From Liolophura sinensis (Eukaryota > Mollusca > Polyplacophora > Chitonida > Chitonidae), in the NCBI RefSeq assembly GCF_032854445.1, contig NC_088295.1, forward strand, positions 82,132,644-82,196,643: DNA of 64,000 bases. Direction: 5' to 3'. The notes under the pieces were generated by a model, which searched no databases, had not been told where the DNA came from, and saw only the letters and a program-made list of their open reading frames with translations. The translations under genes were made by a program, and so were the position numbers. Positions 48,866-59,900 of the stretch are shown here, piece by piece. Numbering within the stretch: position 1 is the stretch's first letter; every line of letters starts with the position of its first letter.

Positions 48866-49663
48866 TTAAGGCACTGTCATACAGTTGGTGTTTACCTTAT
48901 GGTCACTGTACACAGAGGCACTTTGCTACCACCATTTGACAAAGAATGATTTACATCTGTAAGTCGGGGTTATGTATGCATGACTTTCATCAACAGATAT
49001 TTAGTACTGCCCAAATGCTAAGAAACAACTAGGAACTGGTGCCTAGATAATTTTGCCCCATAGACGTTCAAGAAAGACCTTTTCAAGAATCAGTTAACAA
49101 ACCAGCTTAGTTTGCACATAATATGGTGAGTTATGTATCCTTATCCCTGTGCTTGACAAAGGCTTCAAACATCATAGGGTGCCGTTTCTCAAAAAGTGTC
49201 TTAACTTTACATCGACGTAGGGTATTAACGGCGATCTAACTTTTTTTGCTACTTCGCTTTTTCAGAGCAAGTCTTAAATCTCTCCGGCCTTCTGCGATCT
49301 ACTGCGACCTAAATTTGGACAACACAACAGCAACATAAGCTTCAACTTTTCACTGAAACGTGCATAATGTTTTGTCAGTTGCTTATTACGGCGTCTACGG
49401 GCCACATTTACTCACATATTAGCATCTTTGTCACGCCCAAAATAGGACATACGCCACGGCCACCTCTATATTTACGAGGGCGCAGACTTGAAAAGACGGA
49501 CATATGCTTGAGACCATCGTGTCCCTTTGAGAAACAGCCTCATTTGAATCAATAGGCCTTAAAGGAAAAGAAAGCTAAAATATAAACTAAAACTGATCAT
49601 ACTGACTACTGAAAACTATGCCTTAAAATAAATTCATTTATTTTTTATAGATTTTTTAGGGAA
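48866..49663. other. No gene seen
   Basis: AT-rich, only short ORFs. Confidence 0.45.
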
Positions 49664-49822
49664 TTTAGGAACTCGGACGTCACATCACCTTTTTTCCTGA
49701 CGTTCAGCAGAAAGAAGGAATTTTGGGGAATCTTTACCAGTAAATCTTTTACTCATGGTTAATCAGAGTTATTCCAACATTCAGTGTTGTGAAAAACTTC
49801 CTGTGACGTCAGAGTTCCTAAA
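49664..49822. mobile_element. Short inverted-repeat element (21-bp arms)
   Basis: The left arm at 49664-49684 (TTTAGGAACTCGGACGTCAC + A) and the right arm at 49802-49822 are reverse complements with one mismatch, 159 bp overall. The right arm holds a TGACGTCA palindrome. It is MITE-like, but only one copy is seen and no target-site duplication is clear. Confidence 0.5.
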
Positions 49823-50911
49823 CTCGGATAGCATGGTCCATAAAGTCCACCTTAGAATTCAGATGTTTGGGCGCTTTTAACTCTCATCACACAAATCTAG
49901 AAAAAATAAATGAAAGTATATTTATGCATAGTATTAAGTGTTAAAGTACTGATTTTTAGAGGTCTCTTCCTTTAAAGATCTGACCGAACAAAAAATCAAC
50001 CCGTCAATCATAAAAGCTCTTAGGTGAACAAGCAGACTGTCCACTGTTGGATCTCCAGAATTAAATTTTGTATATTAAACTCAAAATAAGGATACATCCG
50101 CACTGTTTTGTTTTAAGATGGCGTTGACGTCGAAGTCCACATGCTTTCGTTATGTGTACTACATCGATTAAGGAACTCAATCCAGGATTAGGCCTACATG
50201 TGAAAATATCACATTGTCGCATCATTTTAACTTGAATATAACACCCACAATGACGCTACGACGACTTTCTTCCAATGAATAAATTAATATTGACCAATGA
50301 TTCATATCCTATACAGCTCAAGCATGTCGCTCAACTCTCCGTAGTTTACTGTACCTTTCTTAGTTCAACCCGCTGTGGCTTGTATTTGTACTGGAGGTTA
50401 CATCCCTTTACAACATACAACAATGCCACTTTGACTTCCAAGCTGATATATGTGTCTTCTGTTTTACGGAATATGCTATACCATGTCAAATGTACAACTA
50501 TACTTGTGTCATGAGTTACAGATTAACACTACTGGCCTACAACATATATGTAGGCCTATGGTTTTGCAGTTCTGACATATAGTTCTCACAGTCAAGTTGC
50601 TGACCACATTTCCATTTGTTTGTCAGGCATGATGGAGGTGACACAATAAAACAAGTTCCAGACGGAGAATCGTTTGCATAAACTATTTATATCACTGAAG
50701 AACAGGTTTTTGATTCCAAGCATACAGTATATAGCAGGCAAGAATTTGTATTAATCAATGTAACGTTAAAGAGGCTATACGGGAGGATATCGATCAAAAG
50801 TAAGGAAATAGTTTCGTAAAATGCTACCACATATGATGTGAAAACAAAGATGTAGGCTTTGATTCGTTCAAGAAAGAGTCATTGTTGGCTTGTTTTTGAG
50901 ATGCAATATTT
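49823..50911. other. No gene seen
   Basis: AT-rich, short ORFs only. Confidence 0.45.
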
Positions 50912-51030
50912 ACTTATTATTTATTTTATTGGAGATTTACGCCGAACTCAAGAATGTTTCATTTATGCAACGGCGGCAAGCATTGTGGTAGGAGTAGAAA
51001 AGGCAAAGCCCGGGAGATAAAGCAGACATG
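50912..51030 (-). mobile_element. SINE-2 fragment, strongly diverged
   Basis: ATTTATTTTATTGGAGATTT, ACGCCGAACTCAAGAATGTT, TTTATGCAACGGCGGCAAGC and GCAAAGCCCGGGAGA correspond in order to the reverse-strand SINE-2 tail and body. Confidence 0.75.
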
Positions 51031-52629
51031 TAAGCCAATCCTCGCCCAGCCGTGGGAATCAGGGCTAAGGCAAGGCCAAGAAATAAGACATTCAAAGGCG
51101 CGGGCATCCTTAAATGTTTTATTAGGTTTTGTCAGGCTCACTTGGTTGGATTTTATAGGTTTACGTACGAAAGAATGCATTATCAACACTTGGTATCTAA
51201 TTTTATGATATATACATTTTTAGATATATATGAAGAAAATTTTTATTTTATGAATGATTACTGATCGTGTTTTTTTCCTAAAAATCTACTGTATAGCCTC
51301 TTTAACTTTGGAATACTGTAATACGGTACACAGAGTTATCACTGTTTGTAATGTTATAGCATAACTGGAATTGAAATTTGAAAACAACGTAAGAAATGCA
51401 TTTACATTTGGTATGTGTAAGTATGCAGAAATTGAAATACATAGGTCAATATCATTTGAAATACAGAAAAATAAATATAACAAAAAATGTGGCTGCAAAT
51501 AGTGCAAAGTTATAAATTATTATAGTAATATCATTATTCAGATAACCGTGGACGAAAGACTTGTAAAGTGGTAATAAATAGGTTACTTTAAATGTCACGT
51601 TAGGTCGATTTGTTGTACTGGGTCTGGAGGTGTCTACTTGACACACTTTGTCATCATTGTAAACTTTGTACAGTTAACATTCATAACTGGAGAAGCAGTG
51701 CTAGTCAAGAGGCACACATCAGCGACATGTATCCACACTGAACACTTTGTCAAGAAACACATGTCATCGATGTATATCAATGAGCACTTTGTTAAGCAAG
51801 TCATATAAATAAAATCCATTTGTAACGTATAAATGATACGTTTCGGTAAATCACAATATATTTCACGTTAGGTAATTGTAGAATAGCACCAGTTTGAAGT
51901 CGTCACATAATCTCTTCCAGACAAAGTCTGATATCACCCGTCCTTAGCTGGGATCTCTGGTGAACCCCATGGTGTTGTACAGGCAAGATTGAGAGTGTAT
52001 TATGACACAGTATACAAAAGCACAAGTCTGTAAAGAAAGTTTTCCTGTAGCGATGTGAAAGTCTTGAACACCTTGGGATTCACTATCGAACGTACGAAAT
52101 CAAAACTCTTGCAGAGGCCAGCTGGTTGCATATCCGAAATAGGGGATGTTGTAGAGATAATGAATCTACATTGTGAAAGGTCCACAATCCAAACAGCCTG
52201 TCAAAATCTTCTTCCTCCTCCCTGTGGTTGCTATAACTGCTCTTGGGATTAGGTCTTCACAGATTTTCAGGTTAATTTCGCCTGGTTACAAAGGATCGGG
52301 TCCGCTCTGTTAGAAATCATGATGAAACAGAATGTCATCTTTAGCTATAGAGTGACGCCAATGGTCTAACCACATGACGCAAGAGTGCAACATTTCTAAC
52401 GACCATTTTAATTGAGGCATAACTGAGGTAAATTGAACAGACGCCCTATATCACCGGCTACGTGTAATTTTGTCAATTAACACACTGTCGTGGCTTCTCT
52501 AGTTTGACTATGTAAGACATTTATATTTTTAAGGCAGTTTGACCACACTTACAATGCATATATATTCCTTTTAACTCAACCGGGGCACCGTTTCAGATTA
52601 ATCAGTTTCTTGAATAACTCAATTTGTAA
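51031..52629. other. No gene seen
   Basis: AT-rich; ORFs at 51452-52252 have no recognisable domain or splice pattern. Confidence 0.45.
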
Positions 52630-52738
52630 ATTATGTCACGAACAGCGTCTTTCTCTTCAAAACTTGCAAGCGTTTCAGCCATGTATTTTAATTTGCGAAG
52701 GTCTTGAACTGACTATACCGGTTAATGGATACTTACAT

Positions 52739-52806
52739 GTACGTCTGCGCTCAGCAGGTTGTTAATGAGGTCTAGCGTGGACTGTTGGTTGTCATCGGGA
52801 TCTGCA
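52739..52806 (-). CDS. Orphan exon candidate (22 codons)
   Basis: Between an acceptor (ATTTATCTGCAG, just above 52806) and a strong donor (GTAAGT from 52738), a single frame is open. It reads PDDNQQSTLDLINNLLSADV in a phase-1 to phase-0 exon of 68 bp. It lies about 0.8 kb downstream of gene A's stop on the same strand. Only 24 bp further another open stretch begins (see findings). I do not recognise the protein. It could be an exon of an unannotated gene, of gene B's 5' region, or chance. Confidence 0.3.
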
Positions 52807-52810
52807 GATA

Positions 52811-53647
52811 AATCCACATATAAGTTACAGAGCAAGAAATAAAATATACGGGAATGATAAAACATTCCATAATGCCACATTTTTGTGGCGATTATGCGTG
52901 TGACAGGTACTTTTAGTCTCGTCTAAAGGAATTCTCCCAAGAAAGCGACTGTCCCTGAGTGGTGTCCATTGAAACGAAACATTGTTTCTGGTAGCGTTTT
53001 GGAATCAGCCTAATCTTTAATCTCATGTGGCTTGATGTCAGTGGCTATATGTCAGGGGTTTTAACGTGAGCCTATCAAGCTAAGATGGTTTCTTCTCTCT
53101 GCTTAGCTTCACTAAAGCCAAGCCGTCTTTATATATGTTAGTGAAATATTTCCGCATGCGACTTAAAAAACCCTATCACACAGATAAAAATTCTAACAAC
53201 TTCGTCTTATCCCATATGTAAGTTTTTGTATGAGAATGAAATATCAAAGGTGGTCATGTTTATGGGTCTTGTGATTATCGAATTAAATTATCGTCCAATG
53301 TCCTCAGACTTTACAGGCATACACGGACTTAAATTTATAGATAAATTGCAGTCTTTCAACAAATAGTTCAGCCATAGGTACACAAAACTTTGTTAGTCGG
53401 ATTTCTTGTAACTTTTTTTCGTAAATGGCTTTGTTCATGTGAAATAAGGCGACGAAATTTCCGAAAAAAGTTATGCAAAATCCATTTACGAATGGAGAGT
53501 TGTTCGCCTGACGATAACTCCATTTCAAAAATAAACTCTTCTTCCAGCAAATGCTTTTTACAGATACTGATTTAAGTACTTCTGGCAAAGTTTTCTACTA
53601 TAAATTAAGAAAACACAAGTCACTGAGAGTTTTCACTCCATGTCAAT
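52811..53647 (-). other. Probable 3' UTR of gene A and spacer
   Basis: The region follows gene A's stop at 53648-53650. Two overlapping minus-strand ORFs (53304-53588 and 53368-53550) have no recognisable domain. An ATTAAA, a variant poly(A) signal on the minus strand, occurs at 53016-53021, but nothing confirms its use. Confidence 0.4.
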
Positions 53648-53909
53648 TCAGTCGGGGAACAGTGGCAATGGCATACCTATGTCTGGTTGTGCCGCAGTGT
53701 CGCCGATGTCCTCGTCCGGGAAGTACATGCCCGGAAGAGGGTTGCGGTGGTACAGGTCCGTACCGGTTGTCGTCTCTTCCGTCTCTGCCTCATCCTCGGA
53801 ATCCTCCCAGGGGTCGGCACCGAAGTCAGACCGCGTGATGATGTGCTTCCAGTTAGGCGGCAGCAGGAAACTTCGAGGGATTCGGAATGACCCGGCTACG
53901 TTCGTTGTA
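53648..53909 (-). CDS. Gene A last exon: cytoplasmic tail and stop
   Basis: 262 bp, acceptor CATGTGTTCTCAG. Encodes 86 residues after the split codon: TTNVAGSFRIPRSFLLPPNW, then an acidic stretch (DPWEDSEDEAETEETTTGTD), then DLYHRNPLPGMYFPDED and a C-terminus PLPLFPD. It has two tyrosines in acidic/proline context, no ITAM-like pair and no class I PDZ ligand. The ORF above the acceptor is intron read-through. Confidence 0.87.
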
Positions 53910-56900
53910 CTGAGAACACATGACAACAATTCGTGATCCTCTACATTTTCATTTGGGTTTCTACTCCAAACACAAATAGTAACCACAGATAAATCAACTA
54001 CTACCGCTATGCATGCAAGGTGTCATTGGATCTGGTTAATGAGGTCAGACAATTTACATCCATTTCATACTACCAATTTGGTAAAACTGTTAACTGGCAA
54101 AACCCGTCACTGGGTACAACGCAGATCGGATTCACAAGGCCCTCTAAAGACCTTGCGAGCTCGTAACTGACAAGAGGATGTAATGTATACTGTGGTGGTG
54201 ATAGAATTGCGTGCTTTTAACGTTTAGAGGGCTTTGTGAATCCGTCTACAGGGCATTACATTCAACAAATGTCAGTGAGTGTGTAAATGAAAATGGTGTG
54301 TTTGTCATAGGACTTAACTGATGATACCAATGCGTATAATAGTAACTGACTTACAAATCATTCTCCTCTTCCTTTTTCTTCTTCCGTTTTCGTATTGCTG
54401 CGACTATTGCGTAACAGGTACAGCAGAGTGCGAGCGAGATACAGAGAGCTAAAGGCACGAACATGGCCACCCAATAGATAGGGTTCCAATCTCTATAGCC
54501 GGACAGATGGCAATAGTCTCCATAGAATTCCCCGATACAACTGAATTACAAATGACATTTATGGTCACAGAATATATCAGGCTTATAATCTGGTTGACGA
54601 AGGAACCTTCAAACTCATGAGATTTTAAAGTATATAACAAAAAATAGAAATTGTAATACGCTATTTATATTCATATTTTACACCTTGAATTATACATTCA
54701 AGCGCAGGTTCGCAGTGCTGAGATCAGTATTTGTATTTTATTAAATATGAAATGCCCATTGCTATCTGGTATAAGAAGTCAACATAAAATGCTCACCTGC
54801 AGGCGGGGTATCCGTTATCATCCATGTAACACCTGCCGTCATTCTCACAGACCTGACTGACGTCATAGAAGTAACACACGCTCCATTCCCGCTCCAGTAA
54901 AGGTACTGCAGACAAACATCATGTCGGTTACACTTTACTTCTGCACTTTTACAGGCATAATTAGCGCAGTAGTGTGTAATTATCCAACAAAGATGAGACG
55001 AGGAGTGTGAAACAAGTTCGTTCTTACAGGATTAAATCCAATAGACAAATTCTCGAGCTATTTAACCTTATAAGACATGACACCATCAAAGTCAAAACAC
55101 AAAACAAAGTATTACAAATAATTAAATAAAACACACAAAAATGATTTATATATAATAAGTACATGTTGGCAATGCTATAGTCTGTAACATTGAGTGTTTT
55201 AATAAAAAGTCCAACAGGATGAAACCGGTAATGCTTTAGTATGATTAACTCGTAATACTAGAATATATTTTACACATCGTTTTGTTATTGTAATATTTCC
55301 AATCTAAAAATTCAATAAAAATTCTAAAAAGAAGGACAGACAACGACGTAACAACCCGGTCACAATCCAATTTAACTTACCTCGATGAACAACTACCCCA
55401 TTCTCAAGAACCAGATAAGTGGCGTTCTCTATGGATCTGTTCAATGATCCCCAATCATAAAAGAGGTTGCTGTTGACGTAGTCCTTTAGTATTAGTGCGG
55501 TATCCCATTCCTGCCGTGGGGTGACGGGTCTGTTGTACATAACCCGGTGGGTAATCACCGTTTCTCCACCCTCAGTCCTTCAGCAATAAAACAGAATCAT
55601 CCAGTAAACTATGTATAACTATATATAGGGCTCTGACGCTTCGCACAAAATTACAAAGCACTTGCATGAGGTACATGTTTTATGTATTGTTATTACACCA
55701 AACTATTGGCTTATTTATTTACTGTCGTGGGAAAACGCAGAGAAGGTGTAGCCGACGCGTTTGAGAATACAGTCTTCTGAGTCAAGAAGACGCTTGAGAA
55801 AAACTCACGTTACGTTCACGATTTCAACTCCCTGGTAGTAGTCCAAACTTTTATATTTGTTTCCAAGCTGCAACAAATTGGAATAGACATCATAAAATAC
55901 GTTTAAAATCTTGTAAAATTGCTGAAAAATACATAGTTAACACAGCACAATTTAAAAACAATACTTGTCAGAAAAGTCACGGAGAAAGATGGTGTTCTTT
56001 AGAGTAAAGTCTAATCTCATTTACCTTGCCTTCGCACCTACTGTAGTTACTGCGATACCCGTGAAAGAAAAGTCTGACTGTGCTGGTGTACAAAACACAT
56101 GGTAGGTGTAACAACTTCTATACACAGTCTTACTGTTAGATCTTCCGGAATGATATTCTAACGATAAACAGTGACAGTGGGCAGTCTACTTACAAACGTC
56201 TCTATTTCGTTGTATTGGGCATCGGTGAGTGTAAACCTCCCTCCAAGGTGCAGAGTTAGCAAGGATTCTCTGGGGTAGCCAGCAGCTGATGGATGGATAA
56301 TAGCACAATTATAGACATACCTTTGAAAAAAAGTTTACAATTGCCAGATTTTCCGCCTAATATCAATCATCAATTATTTTGGCGCATTAATGCTACTAGA
56401 ATTAAACATGTACACGGCATGTATGATGTATTAAAAACAATTAGCGTTTTACAATAGTAAGTTCTATGCTTTATCTTACCATCAAGCACATTGGTGACAG
56501 CTCCTAACTGACAGAACGACCCAAACATTCCTTCTGTGCATCTGCAAGAAACGTATCAATTTAAGAATATAGATCACCACAAAGAAATCAGTTGAGACTG
56601 AAGCCATGTTATGTATAGGTAACCTATAAAAGTTTTTTTTATACAGGGCTCTAAATAGGGAGCTTTCAACGGAAGTACAATATAATGCTTCAAACTTAGA
56701 TGTGGTAGCAAGGCTACCAGATAACTCGCCTCCTGGAGACACACGAATGCAAAACTTCAGCTCAATACATTAAGAACTGAAATCGTGAAGTTGGTAATTC
56801 ACGGTAATTCCTGGCACACAAAGCATCAACGATGGATCATCCCTCTTGCGTCACTGTGTTTTATATGCATGTAAAGCTACAAGTCAATACATGCTGTACT

Positions 56901-59900
56901 TTCTCACATACCACCCCTAATTTTTTGTTTAACTTTTGTGTTTTGTTTAAATTCTAATACACAATACACTAGGTCAGGACTTCAGTGATTTACGGTATTT
57001 AATATGATCACCGTATCAACCCTGATCTCCATAAATGCAGTACTTTTTGAGATATCACTCCTAACATTTTGTTTCTCTGTTATTCGACGCTGGCGCTCAG
57101 AGTACGACATAAGCTACAGTAAAGGCGAGTTAAAAATGTACGCGACAAAAAATCTTAAAAGCAGAACGTAGTAGCCTTACCCGCACACTGGAAAGCCAGC
57201 TTCATCGATATAACAGCGACCGCCGCTTTTACAAGACTGTTTGAGGTCGTACAGGTAACAAACTTGCCACTCTCTTTCCAATAATGGTACTAAAACATAA
57301 GAGGTTATGTGTTATATATAACAGTAACATGTATCCAGATGCCGGAAAGAAAAAAAGCATTAAAAGACATGACAGGAAGTCATGTTGCTTAGTGTGTCTT
57401 CACATAGACTGTTCGATGGGAGTGTGCTGATTTGACTACTGGAACATTGAGTTTGAATGGAGAAATGAAGCAATCAGAAGAGAATACAGTGGACAAGAAT
57501 GAATGAATGATTAAGGCTGTTTGATTCACATCGGCAATATTTCAGCCATATGGTGGCGACAGTGCTCATGAAAATCCATTATTGCGCTACGTATCTGAAC
57601 GGGAGTAAATACACTTAAACATGCACACATTTAGATTATAGGGAAGATGTATGCTAAATTTCTTGGAAATAGGCTCAGTACTTTAGAAAGAGTTTCATGG
57701 ACAAAATTAGAATACATGAAAAAGCACTATTACGAATGTCCTAAATGAGGGTAACTATAAAAAATAATCACCCGATTGCCCTTAAATTTAAGGATGCGAA
57801 AGTTGAGATGATAGGCAAATTGTATGGTATGTGGTAAGTTTGGAAATCGGCGCAGTAGTTTGGGAGGAGATGCGTGGACAAAATCTTGTCTTCCGACGGA
57901 CACAAAGCGGACAGATAAGTGATTCCGGTTTCCAGTATTTCCAGTATATTCCCCCCCCTCACCCCCTCCTAACTTCGTTTAATAATACGATAATAATAAT
58001 AACTAATAATAAGTATCAGTTGTCTTTCTCAGTTTATGAAAGCGACCACATGAATGAGAAATACTATTTTAGTCCTTCACCAGCTTATTGTTCACAGTTA
58101 TTCTCTAGTCTAGTCTACAGGCGTACCCACCGAACAGCCTGTTATCAGCCGGGTACATGTATATATCAAGTCACGCTGTGCGAAAATAGCCAAGTGACAA
58201 AAAAAAAGAAAACACTTTGGACGGTATGACCCAGGGTGTGGCCTATAACAACCAGACCAAAAAATGTTCTCTTTTGAAAGTTTTGGTATCATTCCTATCG
58301 TACTGACAAATAGTGGATTATGACCTCAAACCTGTCGGGTGTTGACGGTTTAATACTATGTTCGTGCAAGAAATCTCGGAAGTACTCACTTGACGAAGTA
58401 AATATAATTAAACGATAGAAGTGGCACATAAATAAGAACTGCGGTGGGAGGGTGAGAAGGGTGCTTATCTTTTTTGACGATGACTGAACGTAAAGCAAAA
58501 GTAGGTTTAGAGTTTGGTGGCCGTCAGTCAGGTAGTCCAACGCTGGGTTCATTGTTGGTGTCAGGGAGATGGCGGGAGTTATGTTTGCACACGTGCTGAT
58601 TGTGTATGTCCACACCAAGTTACTCCAAACAGCTGATGGGTGAATTACAAAGATTAGAAAGACTATCTGTCCATACTGGCGAGTATATGGTAGAATAAGT
58701 TGCAGGTCACCAGTAAGAAGTGTTTGAACTTAACATAACTGGTCCACCATTCTTGACTCTCAAATTGTATTGACAGCCACGCCCTTGAACACCACCAGCA
58801 GGCTAAGAAAAACATCATCGATTTCGTCACGAAGACCCTTGCAAGTCTATATCATGTTCAAGCATTTCAGACACCCCGAAACCTACCTTCGTGGACGATT
58901 TGTCCCTGAGTATCGAGAACTATGTAGGTGGCGTTCTGAATGGAAGCGTTAAATGCGCCTTGGTCGAAGTATAGGTTTGAGTTGACGTAGTCCTTGAGGA
59001 TTGTCGCTGTCTGCCATTCCTGACGAGCTGTCACAGGCCGGTTGTAGTTCACAACGTGAGTGATCTTGGTTTCTCCGCCTTCATACCTGAAATCACAAAT
59101 TGACATCCATATACTGATATAATTCTTACATTGCATTCGTATCTTATATGGTTAAATAGGGTGCAAAATCTGAGAAGCTGGTACAGAAGGTGACTTCAGA
59201 AGTAGTCCACGTATGAACACTTAGGAACACTTGTTTTGCTACTAGCTTTCATGATGAAACAAAAACCACTGCCAACCCAGAAGTTTCAACGAATGAAGAA
59301 TTGGTACTTCATGTGCATGAATTATTTGTTTATTTATTTATTTTTAACGACATTGTTAAGAACTTTCACTTCTACGACTGTAGTAAAATGTAATGTTAAA
59401 GGAATCCGGAATTCCCTATGAAAAAGAACGCGTTTTGACAAGTTCGTGATGAACCTACCCACAGTGACGTCTGTGAGTCTACAAATATTTTGGCGGAACA
59501 TTATACTCACTACATCAAGTGGTGTAACTTAACTTTCTAAGTCGGTTGCCATGGGGGCAACAAAGTCCTAAAACTTGTTGCGCTGAAATATTTCACTCGC
59601 CCACAATTTTTCACACCAAAACTCATATAAATAAAGATCCCAAAACAGCATTAAAGTTGGACACGGGACAAAAATCTATCCTTGTAAGCTATGGATTAAT
59701 GTTAGTATATTGCCCATGTTAGAAAGCTGGCTAAATCCTTGCCGTAAGCCCTCTTTTTTAATTATAATTGAGATTAAAATTTTATTGGATTATTCCAGAG
59801 CTGGATAGATATAATCACAATAACGATCAATTAAAAACTCTATGGAGAGATATTACCACGTGATCAGATTATCCTGAAAGGGTTTTCCGATAATTCCATA

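Noticed and set aside
53304-53588. Overlapping minus-strand ORFs below gene A's stop
   Set aside because: No recognisable domain or splice borders; most likely 3' UTR or spacer.
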